Positions 18,421 through 27,481 are shown, counted from the stretch's first letter. The stretch: 64,000 nt of DNA from Stenotrophomonas maltophilia (GCF_006974125.1 NZ_CP037858.1:1116001-1180000), one strand, 5' to 3'. The notes: generated from the letters alone by a model not told the origin. Translations and numbers: made by a program.

Positions 18421-20454
18421 ATGAAGCACTATCTGCTGCTGGCCGCGCTGGCCGTCGCCGCGCCGCTGCACCTCCATGCCAAGCCGACGGTCCCCACGAT
18501 CGAACAGCTGGCCGCCTTCCCGGACATATCAAGTCTTTCCGTGTCTCCAGACGGTACTCAGATCGCCGGGCTTCAAGCCCGCGGCGAAGATCGCGTGATC
18601 CTGGTCTGGAAGACCGACAACCTCAGCGCAGCGCCTACCACGATCGGCGCAGGCCGCATGAAGTTCCAGAGCGTGAGTTTCATCAAGGACGGACTGCTGG
18701 CAGTCACCCTCTGGCAGCCATTCGACCTGCGCACCGACCGGGTCAACAAGACGTTCATCAGCAAGTTCTTCATCACTGATACCGAAGGCAAGCAGTGGAA
18801 GGAACCGATCAGCGTACCACGTGCCACCAGCCGCAATGAAGAACTGGAGCAGGCACTGTCCAATGCCACGGTGCTGGACACGCTGCCCAACGACCCGGAT
18901 CACATCCTGGTGGTCAACGGCTCGGGCAGCAACTCGGGAGACGTCTACAAGGTCAACCTGCGCAGCTTCACATCCCAGCGCATCCAGAAGACCGAAGAAC
19001 GCGTCGCCGGTTACCTCACCGACCTGAACAGCGAACTGCGCGCACGCCTGCGCCAGGACGTGGACGGTACCGGTGCCTACGTCGCCACCGAATTCCGCAA
19101 CCCGGCCACCAACGCGTGGGAAGAACACTTCCGCTCGCACGTGAAGGACCGCGACATCACCCAGGTCGTCGGTTTCGCCGATGACCCGAACATCGCCTTC
19201 ATCCAGAGCAACGTCGGCCGCGACAAGACCATCATCTACGAGTACGACATCACTGCGCGCAAACAGCGGGAAGTGCTGTTCGAACACAAATTCTTCAATG
19301 CGGGTTCGGTTCATGTGAACCGCTACAAGGATGTGGAGGGCGTGCCCTTCGGCGCACTGCTTGGCGTGACCTACAGTGGCCCTCGCGAGAACGAAGTTGA
19401 GTGGACCCATCCGGTATTCAAGGGCCTCAACCAAGGCGTGCGCCAGGCCCTGGGCATCCAGTCCAGCGACGTCACCTTGGTCGATCCCGCGACGGGCCAG
19501 CGCGCGACCACCCAGGCCGACACAGGCCGTGCGGTGCGTGTCGTTGACTACAGCAAGGACCTGAAGACCTTCGTGCTGGCCGTCTCTGGACCGGCCAATC
19601 CGCCTGAGTACCACCTGCTGCGCAACGGCAAGCTGACCCTGCTGGCCAAGTCCTATCCAAAGATTGATCCGGCTGCGCTGGGCGATACCAGGCTGGTCTA
19701 TTACAAGGCCCGCGATGGGCTGGATATTCCGGCGTTCCCGACCACACCGAACACCGAACTGTGCGGTGCTGGCCCGTGGAAGGCGGTGGTGCATCCGCAC
19801 GGCGGCCCATGGGCGCGCGACGGCATGGACTTCGATGGCTCGATGTGGGTGCCGCTGATGGCATCGCGCTGCATGGCGGTCCTGCGGCCACAGTTCCGCG
19901 GTTCGGCCGACTGGAGCCGCAAGCTGTGGATGGCCGGTGACGCCGAATGGGGCCAGAAGATGCAGGACGACAAGGATGATGGCGCCAAGTGGATGATCGA
20001 CCAGAAGATCGCCCAGCCCGGCCACATCGCCATGTTCGGCTTCTCCTATGGCGGCTACTCAGCGTTTGCGGCCTCGGTCCGCCCGAACGGCCTGTACAAG
20101 TGCGCGATTGCCGGCGCCGGCGTCTCGGACATCAAGAAGATCTGGGCGCGTTTCTATACCAATCCGTTCTTCCGCCAAGCGCAGTCGAAGACCGTGGACG
20201 GCCTGAACCCGCTGGACAAGGCCGGAGAGATGAAGATTCCGCTGATGGTCTACCACGGTGACCGCGATCGTACGGTTCCCATCGAGCAGTCGGAGTGGTT
20301 CGTGAACAAGGCCAAGGGCTCGGGGCAGCCGGTCGAGTTCCACGCCATCGCCGACTATGCGCATGGGCCCGCCTGGACCCGCGCGATCATGGGTGACCAG
20401 CTCAGGTTGATCGACGACTACCTGGGCAAGGGCTGCGGCGGCGGCGGCCTGTAA
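18421..20454 (+). CDS. S9 family (prolyl oligopeptidase-like) exported peptidase
   Basis: A 677-residue serine peptidase of the S9 (acylaminoacyl/dipeptidyl peptidase-like) group. A signal peptide (about residues 1-20, ending LHLHA) suggests periplasmic export. An N-terminal propeller region (about 30-420) precedes the alpha/beta hydrolase domain. The triad is S542 (GFSYGGYS), D616 (YHGDRDRTVP) and H648 (DYAHGPAW); VVHPHGGPWARD is the oxyanion segment and AVLRPQFRGS is also typical. Such enzymes cleave short peptides. ATG 18421 is preferred because it begins the signal peptide; the frame continues upstream to 18367. The gene is followed within 200 bases by an M13 peptidase, consistent with a peptide-degrading locus next to TonB receptors. 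Confidence 0.9.
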   Translation: MKHYLLLAALAVAAPLHLHAKPTVPTIEQLAAFPDISSLSVSPDGTQIAGLQARGEDRVILVWKTDNLSAAPTTIGAGRMKFQSVSFIKDGLLAVTLWQPFDLRTDRVNKTFISKFFITDTEGKQWKEPISVPRATSRNEELEQALSNATVLDTLPNDPDHILVVNGSGSNSGDVYKVNLRSFTSQRIQKTEERVAGYLTDLNSELRARLRQDVDGTGAYVATEFRNPATNAWEEHFRSHVKDRDITQVVGFADDPNIAFIQSNVGRDKTIIYEYDITARKQREVLFEHKFFNAGSVHVNRYKDVEGVPFGALLGVTYSGPRENEVEWTHPVFKGLNQGVRQALGIQSSDVTLVDPATGQRATTQADTGRAVRVVDYSKDLKTFVLAVSGPANPPEYHLLRNGKLTLLAKSYPKIDPAALGDTRLVYYKARDGLDIPAFPTTPNTELCGAGPWKAVVHPHGGPWARDGMDFDGSMWVPLMASRCMAVLRPQFRGSADWSRKLWMAGDAEWGQKMQDDKDDGAKWMIDQKIAQPGHIAMFGFSYGGYSAFAASVRPNGLYKCAIAGAGVSDIKKIWARFYTNPFFRQAQSKTVDGLNPLDKAGEMKIPLMVYHGDRDRTVPIEQSEWFVNKAKGSGQPVEFHAIADYAHGPAWTRAIMGDQLRLIDDYLGKGCGGGGL

Positions 20455-20624
20455 TCGATGCGTTACCCACGCAAGGGCGCCCCACCGGGCGCCCTTGCTC
20501 GTTCTGGCCCTTGCGCCCGGCCATGACCTTCGACACCCTTGCAGGGCAGGCCGGCGGCGTATCGTTCGGCCCACGGCCGTCCCTGCGGCCCTTCCCTGAC
20601 TCACTCGGCCTGGAGGCCATCAAA

Positions 20625-22727
20625 GTGACCCGTACTCCCAAGATCGTGCTGCTGACCCTGGCCGTTTCGGCCGCGCTGGTTGGCTGCGGCAAGAACGAAA
20701 CCCCGGCCAAGGACGCCACCGCCTCCACGCCGGCTGCCGCCGAAGCCACCCAGTACACCCTGGACGAGAGCAAGCTGCCGGCCTACAACGCCTTCCAGCC
20801 CAGCGACCTCGATACCAGCAAGGACGCCTGTGGCGCCTTCGGCGACTACGTCAACAGCAAGTGGCTGGCCGCCAATGAAATCCCGGGCGACCGCACCAGC
20901 TGGGGCGCCTTCACCATCCTCGACGAGCGTTCGGTGGCCGTGCAGCACCAGCTGGCCGAACAGGTGGCGCAGGTGAAGACCCCGAACCACATCGAGAAGA
21001 TCGTCGGCGACCTGTGGGCCACCGGCATGGACGAGGCCAAGATCAACGCCCAGGGCATCGAGCCGCTGAAGGCCGACCTGACCGCGATCGATGGCCTGCA
21101 GGACAAGGCGGCCATTGCCAACTACCTGCGCACCAGCGCAGCCAAGGGTGACAACGTCCTGTTCGGCTTTGGCGCTGAAGCCGACTTCAAGAACTCGGCC
21201 GTGAACCTGGCCTACGCCAGCCAGGGCGGCCTGGGCCTGCCGGACAGCACCTACTACACCGACGCCAAGAACGCCGACAAGCTGAAGGCCTACCAGGCAC
21301 ACGTCGCCAAGGTGCTGGAGCTGTCCGGCGTCGCCGCTGCCGACGCTGCCAAGCAGGCCGAGGAAGTGGTCAAGTTCGAGACCCGCCTGGCCAAGGCCTC
21401 CAAGTCGCGCGTCGAACTGTCGCGCAACGTCGAGCTGTACTACAACCCGGTCACCCTGGCCGACGCCGACAAGCTGACCCCGAACTTCAGCTGGACCGAG
21501 TTCTTCAAGTCGCAGGGCGTGGCCGCACCGGAGAAGTTCTCGCTGGCCATGCCGGCCTTCCATGAGGAAGTGAGCAAGGCGCTGGGCGACACCGATCCGT
21601 CGGTGTGGCGTGCCTACCTGCGCTTCCACACCGTGGACAGTGCCTCGCCGTACCTGGCCGACGCCTTCGTGCAGGAGAACTACGAGTTCTACGGCAAGAC
21701 CCTCAACGGCCAGAAGGAACAGAAGCCGCGCTGGAAGCGCGTGCTGGGCACCATTGAAAACGACGCCGGTGAAGCCTTCGGCCAGCTGTACGTGAAGGTG
21801 GCCTTCTCGCCCGAAGCCAAGGCCAAGATGGAAGAGCTGGTGAAGAACCTGGCCGCCTCGCTGAAGGAACGCATCCAGGGCCTGAGCTGGATGAGCGATG
21901 AGACCAAGGCCAAGGCCATCGCCAAGTGGGAAACCTTCACCCCGAAGATCGGCTACCCGGACAAGTGGCGTGACTGGTCGGGCCTGCAGACCCAGCGCGA
22001 CAGCTTCCTGGGCAACGTGCGCGCAGCCAACGAGTTCAACTACAAGTTCAACCTGTCCAAGATCGGCAAGCCAGTGGACAAGACCGAGTGGGGCATGACC
22101 CCGCAGACGGTCAACGCCTACTACAACCCGCTGCAGAACGAGATCGTGTTCCCGGCCGCCATCCTGCAGCCGCCGTTCTTCGATCCGAAGGCCGACGACG
22201 CGCTGAACTACGGTGGCATCGGCGCGGTGATCGGCCACGAAATGACCCACGGCTACGACGACCAGGGCGCACGTTTCGGGCCGACCGGCAACATGGAAGA
22301 CTGGTGGACCGCCGCTGACAAGAAGAACTTCGAAGGCCTGACCGGCAAGCTGGTCAAGCAGTTCGACCAGTACAAGGTCGACGGCCAGGCGGTGAACGGC
22401 CACCTGACCCTGGGCGAGAACATCGCCGACCTGGGCGGCCTGGCCACTGCTTACGACGCACTGCAGAAGGCCAGCGCAGGCAAGGAAGACGCGAAGGTCG
22501 ATGGCTTCACCCGCGACCAGCGCTTCTTCTTCAACTGGGCCACCGTGTGGCGTACCAAGTACACCCCGGAGAACGCCAAGGTCCGCCTGGCCACCGACCC
22601 GCACGCCCCGGCGCAGTTCCGCGCCATGGGTGCACCGTCGAACCTGCCGACCTTTGCGGCCGCGTTCCAGTGCAAGGCCGGTTCGCCGATGGCCCGCAGC
22701 GGCGACCAGCAGGTGGTGATCTGGTAA
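20625..22727 (+). CDS. M13 family zinc metallopeptidase, lipoprotein (PepO-like), intact
   Basis: A 700-residue neprilysin-like M13 peptidase. The GTG start at 20625 is well placed after GGAGG (20612-20616) and gives a signal peptide with lipobox ALVGC, so the mature protein should be a lipoprotein. The zinc site is complete: HEMTH (H538, E539, H542) and ENIAD (third ligand E598, with D602). Substrate-binding NAYY starts at N497. The N-terminal M13 lobe begins around residue 55 (DACGAFGDYVNSKWLAANE). It should cleave oligopeptides at the cell surface or in the periplasm. The open frame continues upstream to 20511, but that part is not family-like. A paralogue with a broken zinc site follows. 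Confidence 0.94.
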   Translation: MTRTPKIVLLTLAVSAALVGCGKNETPAKDATASTPAAAEATQYTLDESKLPAYNAFQPSDLDTSKDACGAFGDYVNSKWLAANEIPGDRTSWGAFTILDERSVAVQHQLAEQVAQVKTPNHIEKIVGDLWATGMDEAKINAQGIEPLKADLTAIDGLQDKAAIANYLRTSAAKGDNVLFGFGAEADFKNSAVNLAYASQGGLGLPDSTYYTDAKNADKLKAYQAHVAKVLELSGVAAADAAKQAEEVVKFETRLAKASKSRVELSRNVELYYNPVTLADADKLTPNFSWTEFFKSQGVAAPEKFSLAMPAFHEEVSKALGDTDPSVWRAYLRFHTVDSASPYLADAFVQENYEFYGKTLNGQKEQKPRWKRVLGTIENDAGEAFGQLYVKVAFSPEAKAKMEELVKNLAASLKERIQGLSWMSDETKAKAIAKWETFTPKIGYPDKWRDWSGLQTQRDSFLGNVRAANEFNYKFNLSKIGKPVDKTEWGMTPQTVNAYYNPLQNEIVFPAAILQPPFFDPKADDALNYGGIGAVIGHEMTHGYDDQGARFGPTGNMEDWWTAADKKNFEGLTGKLVKQFDQYKVDGQAVNGHLTLGENIADLGGLATAYDALQKASAGKEDAKVDGFTRDQRFFFNWATVWRTKYTPENAKVRLATDPHAPAQFRAMGAPSNLPTFAAAFQCKAGSPMARSGDQQVVIW

Positions 22728-22755
22728 GCCGCGGCTGACGCTGTTGCAGACCTGC

Positions 22756-22787
22756 AAAGGCCCGGGAATTCCCGGGCCTTTGTTTTT
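22756..22787 (+). terminator. Rho-independent terminator after first M13 gene
   Basis: The near-perfect palindrome AAAGGCCCGGGAATTCCCGG continues to GCCTTT and is followed by GTTTTT, 29 bases after the stop. Confidence 0.9.
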
Positions 22788-22798
22788 CTGGGGTGTCT

Positions 22799-22883
22799 TT
22801 CATCCACGCATGGCGTGGATCTACTGATCCTGGCGCTCCCCGGTCGCTGCCGACCTTGGTCGGCGAATGCACCGCGACGCGTG
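22799..22883. repeat. GTAG-type repeat cluster (ATCCACGCATGGCGTGGAT, CCGACCTTGGTCGG)
   Basis: Units CATCCACGCATGGCGTGGAT (about 22801-22820) and TGCCGACCTTGGTCGGCG (about 22849-22866) are short perfect or near-perfect palindromes. Both recur at 35717-35850 and 39842-39945, usually paired with GTAG or CTAC ends, so they are variants of the S. maltophilia REP families. Confidence 0.75.
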
Positions 22884-22949
22884 CATCCCGCGCCCATGCC
22901 CGGCTTGCTATAGTGCGCGCGCCCTCAATCCATCACGGATTCGTTCCAC

Positions 22950-24959
22950 ATGCCCAATTTCCGTCCGCTTGCCATCGCCCTGGGCATCAGCCTGGCGACC
23001 CTGGTCCCGACCCACGATGCGTTCGCCGCCGCCAAGAAGAAGGCCGCCCGCGCCCCGGCTGTCAGTGCCCAGTGCAGCGACTTCTATGACGCCACCAACG
23101 CAGGCTGGCTGAAGGCCAACCCGGTGCCGCAGACCGGTGCCACCACCGCGCTGGGCCAGCTGGTCGACCGCAGCCGCCAGCAGCAGCGTGAACTGCTCGA
23201 CGCAGCGATGAAGGCGCCGCAGGGCAACGTGCAGAAACTGCTGGGCGACTTCTGGGCCAGCGGCCTGGACGAAGCTGCCGTGGAAGCCGACGGCTCCAAT
23301 CCGATCGCCCCGCTGCTGACCCGCATCAACGCCATCAAGAAGGCCAAGGATGTGCCGGCCTCGATCGCCGCGCTGCACCAGGTTGGCATTCCCGTAGCCT
23401 TCAACTTCGGCCCCGACGTCGATCTGAAGGCGCTGGACCGCCACATCGGCTACTTCATGCAGGGCGGCATGGGCCTGCCGGACCCGGCGTTCTACACCCG
23501 CACCGACGCCGATACCGTGGCCCTGATGGGCCGCTACCGCAACTACGTCAAGCAGATCCTGGCACTGACCGGTACCCCGGCCGCCAAGCTGGATGCCGAG
23601 TCGCAATCGGTGATCGCGCTGGAAACCGAGCTGGCGCGCAATGCACAGTCGCTGGCCGGCATCAACAACCCGTTCAACAACTACGCGCCGATCTCCACCA
23701 AGGAGCTCAACAGCCGCTACCGCAACCTGCAGCTGGATGCTTTCCTGAAGGCACAGGGCGTGGACGACGACCTGGTCTCGCTGGCCGACCCGGGCCTGTT
23801 CAAGCAGCTCGACGGCATGGTCACCAAGCTCAAGCCGGACCAGTGGAAGGCCTACCTGCGCTGGCGCGTGGGCGACTCGATGGCGCCGTACCTGTCCAAG
23901 GCCTACCGCGACGCCGAGTTCGAATTCCGCGGCCGCGTGCTGCGTGGCGAAACCCTGCCGCCGCAGCGCTGGGAAGACGTGCTGGATGCGATCAACGTGG
24001 CCGCCGGCCCGATGGTCGGCCGCGAGTACGCCGCCCGCTACCTGTCGGCCGAGGACCGTCGCCAGGCGGCGTGGATCGTCGACAAGGTGCGCGAAGTGCA
24101 GATCGAAGCGGTCAAGAACAGCAGCTGGATGAGCGCCGAAGCCAAGACCGAAGCGCAGGCCAAGCTGGCCGCGCTGAAGATCGAGATCGGCACCCCGCTG
24201 CGTGACCTCGACTACAGCGTGCAGCCGATGGGCCGCGGTTCGTTCGGCGGCAACATGCTGATCGCTTCGACCTGGCGCCATCGCGAGGAAATGAAGCGCA
24301 TCGGCAAGGGCAACGCCGACCGTCGCTGGGACGTGCTGCCGCAGCAGCCGTCGCTGGCCTACGACCTGGCGCAGAACCGGCTGATCGTCACCGCCGCGAT
24401 CCTGCAGGGCCCGGTGTTCAACGCCAAGGCCGACGCCGCCGACAAGTTCGGCAGCTTCGGTGGCCTGGTCGGCCATGAGCTGACCCGCGCGATCGATGCC
24501 AAGGGTGCGCTGGTCGATGCCAAGGGCGAGCTGCGCAGCTGGTGGACCCCGGCCGACAAGACCGCCTGGACCCTGCTCGGCAACCGCGTGGCCGCGCAGT
24601 ACAGCGCCTACGACTTCCCGGGCGTGAAGGGGGCCAAGGTCAACGGCACGCTCACCCAGGAAGAAAACCTGGCCGACATCGCCGGCCTGGAACTGGCCTG
24701 GGCCGCGTACACCGCGCAGGAGCCGAAGGCCAAGCAGGCTCAGCAGCAGGGCTTCTTCCGCGCCTGGTCGGCGCTGTGGGCGCAGCAGCTGGCACCGAAC
24801 GAGGCCGTGCGCCGCCTGACTGCTGACATCCGCGCACCGGGCCTGTGGCGCAGCAACGGCACGCTGGCCAACCTGCCGGCGTTCGGCGCTACTTTCAGCT
24901 GCAAGGCCGGCCAGCCGATGCAGCGCAGCGAAGCCGAGCAGATCAAGGTCTGGCGCTGA
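22950..24959 (+). CDS. M13 family metallopeptidase homologue with degenerate zinc site (pseudo-peptidase)
   Basis: A 669-residue exported protein (signal peptide about 1-28, ending DAFAA) with the full M13 architecture, clearly related to the gene before it. The zinc motif that should read HExxH is HELTR (H509, E510, R513), so the second His ligand is Arg. The later EENLAD (E572, D576) is kept. The NAYY substrate motif of its neighbour is LAYD here. There is no frameshift or stop, and codon use is normal for the window, so it seems a maintained, probably inactive paralogue. It could be a chaperone, an inhibitor or a binding protein for its partner. Alternatively, it could bind metal in another way. 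Confidence 0.9.
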   Translation: MPNFRPLAIALGISLATLVPTHDAFAAAKKKAARAPAVSAQCSDFYDATNAGWLKANPVPQTGATTALGQLVDRSRQQQRELLDAAMKAPQGNVQKLLGDFWASGLDEAAVEADGSNPIAPLLTRINAIKKAKDVPASIAALHQVGIPVAFNFGPDVDLKALDRHIGYFMQGGMGLPDPAFYTRTDADTVALMGRYRNYVKQILALTGTPAAKLDAESQSVIALETELARNAQSLAGINNPFNNYAPISTKELNSRYRNLQLDAFLKAQGVDDDLVSLADPGLFKQLDGMVTKLKPDQWKAYLRWRVGDSMAPYLSKAYRDAEFEFRGRVLRGETLPPQRWEDVLDAINVAAGPMVGREYAARYLSAEDRRQAAWIVDKVREVQIEAVKNSSWMSAEAKTEAQAKLAALKIEIGTPLRDLDYSVQPMGRGSFGGNMLIASTWRHREEMKRIGKGNADRRWDVLPQQPSLAYDLAQNRLIVTAAILQGPVFNAKADAADKFGSFGGLVGHELTRAIDAKGALVDAKGELRSWWTPADKTAWTLLGNRVAAQYSAYDFPGVKGAKVNGTLTQEENLADIAGLELAWAAYTAQEPKAKQAQQQGFFRAWSALWAQQLAPNEAVRRLTADIRAPGLWRSNGTLANLPAFGATFSCKAGQPMQRSEAEQIKVWR

Positions 24960-24984
24960 GCCAGCTGCCACACGGGTAATGCAG

Positions 24985-25011
24985 AGGGCGCCTTCGGGCG
25001 CCCTTTTTTTT
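24985..25011 (+). terminator. Rho-independent terminator after second M13 gene
   Basis: The stem AGGGCGCC / GGCGCCCT with a TTCG loop is followed by eight T, 26 bases after the stop codon. Confidence 0.93.
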
Positions 25012-25084
25012 GCGGGTGCAGCACGATCCCGGGTTAACACCCGGCGTGCTATCGCTGCGGCTTCGTCCATCGCGGAGACCCGAC

Positions 25085-25579
25085 ATGGCACACAAGAACA
25101 CGATCTGCATCTGGTATGACAACGGCGCACTCGAGGCCGCCACCTTCTATGCCAGCTTCCTGCCCGACAGCACGGTGACCGCCGTGCATCACGCACCTGG
25201 CGACTACCCCGACGGCAAGGAAGGCAATGTGCTGACCGTCGAATTCACCGTCTGCGGCATTCCCTGCGTCGGCCTCAACGGCGGCACCGCGTTCAAGCAC
25301 AGCGAAGCCTTCTCCTTCCAGATCCAGACCGAAGACCAGGCCGAGACCGACCGCCTGTGGAACGCGATCGTCGGCAACGGTGGCCAGGAGAGCCAGTGCG
25401 GCTGGTGCAAGGACCGCTGGGGCATTTCCTGGCAGATCAGCCCGCGCATGCTGATCGAAGCGGTGACCAGCAAAGACAAGGCACTGGCCAAGCGCGCGTT
25501 CAACGCGATGATGCCGATGAAGAAGATCGACATCGCCACCATCCAGGCCGCAATCCAAAAAGGGGACGGAGGGGATTAA
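25085..25579 (+). CDS. VOC superfamily protein (PhnB / 3-demethylubiquinone methyltransferase-like domain)
   Basis: A 164-residue single-domain VOC-fold protein. The features are ICIWYDNGALEAATFYASFLPD at the start (quoted region of about residues 7-28), GNVLTVEFTVCGIPCVGLNGG, and ESQCGWCKDRWGISWQISP, the signature of the 3-demethylubiquinone-9 3-methyltransferase-like (PhnB) Pfam family. Most members have no proven enzyme activity, and the historical methyltransferase name is unreliable. ATG 25085 gives the family-typical start. The last codons (QKGDGGD) and the stop TAA are encoded by a palindromic repeat (25557-25646), so the C-terminus may have been reshaped by a mobile repeat. Confidence 0.87.
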   Translation: MAHKNTICIWYDNGALEAATFYASFLPDSTVTAVHHAPGDYPDGKEGNVLTVEFTVCGIPCVGLNGGTAFKHSEAFSFQIQTEDQAETDRLWNAIVGNGGQESQCGWCKDRWGISWQISPRMLIEAVTSKDKALAKRAFNAMMPMKKIDIATIQAAIQKGDGGD

Positions 25580-25646
25580 GTCGTTTCTCCCCATCGCCGC
25601 TGGCCCCGTGCCAATTGCGACTTAATCCCCTCCGTCCCCTTTTCCC
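25557..25646. repeat. Long inverted repeat AAAAGGGGACGGAGGGGATT...
   Basis: The arm AAAAAGGGGACGGAGGGGAT continuing TAAGTCG (about 25557-25583) is the exact reverse complement of CGACTTAATCCCCTCCGTCC continuing CCTTTT (about 25618-25643). The roughly 34-base loop is different sequence. This 26-bp perfect arm is a known-looking Stenotrophomonas/Xanthomonas dispersed repeat; only one copy is in the window. It overlaps the VOC gene's stop and ends 12 bases before the next gene's start. Confidence 0.85.
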
Positions 25647-25655
25647 GAGGTGTTG

Positions 25656-27239
25656 ATGTCCTGGGATGTGATCATCATCGGTGGTGGCCACAACGGCCTG
25701 GTCTGCGCGGCTTATCTGGCGCGCGCTGGCAAGCAGGTACTGGTACTGGAACGTCGCGGCGTCCTTGGCGGCGCTGCAGTCACCGAGGAATTCCATCCCG
25801 GCTTCCGCAACTCGGTGGCGTCCTACACGGTGTCATTGCTGCAGCCGAAGGTGATCGACGACCTGCAGCTGCATGCGCATGGGCTGCGCATCGTCGCGCG
25901 TCCGGCCAACAACTTCCTGCCATTGCCCGACGACCGCTACCTGTTGTCGGCACCTGGCCGTACCCGGGCTGAAGTCGCGAAATTTTCCGAACGCGATGCG
26001 CAGGTGCTGCCAGCGTATGAAGCGCGTCTGGAGATCTTCGCCGACGTACTGCGTGCGTGGGCCCTGCGCGCGCCGCCAGACATCGGCATTGCAGGTGGCT
26101 GGCGTGCCCTGCCCGCGCTGTGGCAGATGGGCCGTCTCGGCCGCGAACTGTCAGCGCTGGATGCTTCGCTACGCCAGGAACTGCTGGACCTGTTCACGCT
26201 TTCGGCAGCGGAGTACCTGGACCGCTGGTTCGAGAGCGCCCCCATCAAGGCGCTGTTCGGCTTCGACGGCATCGTCGGCAACTACGCCAGTCCGTACACT
26301 CCGGGCAGCGCTTACGTGTTGCTGCACCACGTGTTCGGCCAGTGCAATGGCGTGAAGGGTGCATGGGGCCATGCAATTGGTGGCATGGGCGCGATAAGCC
26401 AGGCCATCGCCAGCGCGGCGCGCGAGGCCGGTGCCGAACTGCGGGTGGACGCCGGCGTGCAGCGCGTACTGACCGAACAGGGCCGCGCAGCAGGAGTGGA
26501 ACTGGCCAGCGGCGAAACCCTGCGCGCCCGCGCGGTGGTCGCCAACGTCAATCCGAAGCTGCTGTACGAGCAGCTGCTGGAACCGGCGCAGGTGCCCGCC
26601 CCCACACGCGAACGCATGGCGCAGTGGCGCTGCGGCTCGGGTACCTTCCGGATGAACGTGGCACTGTCGCGGCTGCCGGAGTTCAGCGCCCTGCCCGGCC
26701 CCGGCGATCACCTCAGTGCCGGCATCATCATGGCGCCCAGCCTGGACTACATGGATCGCGCCTGGCTGGATGCCCGCCGCGATGGCTGGTCACGCGAACC
26801 GATCGTGGAAATGCTGATTCCCAGCACGCTGGACGATTCGCTGGCGCCGCCTGGCCAGCATGTGGCCAGCCTGTTCTGCCAGCACGTGGCGCCGGTGCTG
26901 CCTGATGGGCGTCACTGGGATGACCACCGCGAGACCGTGGCCGACCTGATGATCGCCACCGTTGAACGCTATGCGCCAGGTTTCGCTGACAGCGTACTGG
27001 GCCGCCAAGTGCTGTCGCCGCTGGATCTGGAGCGTACCTTCGGCCTGATCGGTGGCGACATCTTCCACGGTGCGCTCAGTGCCAACCAGTTGTTCTCGGC
27101 ACGGCCGATGGTCGGCCAGGCCGGCTATCGCGGTGCCCTGCCCGGGTTGTACCTGTGTGGGTCGGGCACCCATCCCGGCGGCGGCGTCACCGGCGCACCG
27201 GGGCACAACGCTGCGCAGGTGGTGTTGCAGGATCTGTAG
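25656..27239 (+). CDS. FAD-dependent phytoene dehydrogenase-like oxidoreductase
   Basis: A 527-residue flavoprotein of the phytoene desaturase/PYROXD2-like group. The dinucleotide-binding motif is VIIIGGGHNGLVCAAYLARA (about 5-24), followed by VLVLERRGVLGGAA. A central motif WGHAIGGMGAISQAIASAA and the C-terminal GLYLCGSGTHPGGGVTGAPG with the FAD contact complete the amino-oxidase pattern. No carotenoid genes (crtB, crtE) are adjacent, so a role in carotenogenesis is not supported; the substrate is unknown. ATG 25656 follows GAGG by five bases; in-frame GTG 25650 and TTG 25653 are less likely. The stop TAG (27237-27239) is the GTAG head of a repeat. Confidence 0.87.
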   Translation: MSWDVIIIGGGHNGLVCAAYLARAGKQVLVLERRGVLGGAAVTEEFHPGFRNSVASYTVSLLQPKVIDDLQLHAHGLRIVARPANNFLPLPDDRYLLSAPGRTRAEVAKFSERDAQVLPAYEARLEIFADVLRAWALRAPPDIGIAGGWRALPALWQMGRLGRELSALDASLRQELLDLFTLSAAEYLDRWFESAPIKALFGFDGIVGNYASPYTPGSAYVLLHHVFGQCNGVKGAWGHAIGGMGAISQAIASAAREAGAELRVDAGVQRVLTEQGRAAGVELASGETLRARAVVANVNPKLLYEQLLEPAQVPAPTRERMAQWRCGSGTFRMNVALSRLPEFSALPGPGDHLSAGIIMAPSLDYMDRAWLDARRDGWSREPIVEMLIPSTLDDSLAPPGQHVASLFCQHVAPVLPDGRHWDDHRETVADLMIATVERYAPGFADSVLGRQVLSPLDLERTFGLIGGDIFHGALSANQLFSARPMVGQAGYRGALPGLYLCGSGTHPGGGVTGAPGHNAAQVVLQDL

Positions 27240-27481
27240 AGCCGCGCCATGCATGGAGGCGCGTGCACCCCGTCGCCTGCGTTACCTGCTGTTGGTAGGT
27301 GCCAACCTTGGTTGGCACAAGGCAGCAGAAGCGATTGCCCACAGGCCTTGGCATCAACCGGGTCATATGATCCGAGACGAAGCGTGCCAACCAAGGTTGG
27401 CACCTACCCGCGTGGGAGAAGGTGTGCCGACCAACGGTCGGCACCTACAGCGTCAAATGATCCTTCGGATCATTTGACGCT
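27236..27481. repeat. Cluster of GTAG-type repeats and palindromes
   Basis: From left to right: GTAGAGCCGCGCCATGC (27236 on, overlapping the previous stop codon); GTAGGTGCCAACCTTGGTTG continuing GCAC (27295-27318); GTGCCAACCAAGGTTGGCAC continuing CTAC (27384-27407), the exact inverted partner; GTGCCGACCAACGGTCGGCA continuing CCTAC (27424-27448). It ends with the perfect 15-bp-stem palindrome AGCGTCAAATGATCC TTC plus complement (27449-27481), which covers the last codons of the rhomboid gene. Confidence 0.85.

Noticed and set aside
8739..18477. Very long open frames on the strand opposite the TonB receptors (for example 8739-10736, 12010-15081, 16078-18477 minus)
   Set aside because: They run antisense to genes with clear families and have Gly/Arg/Val-rich sequence typical of shadow frames in GC-rich DNA. 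No homology-like motifs were seen.
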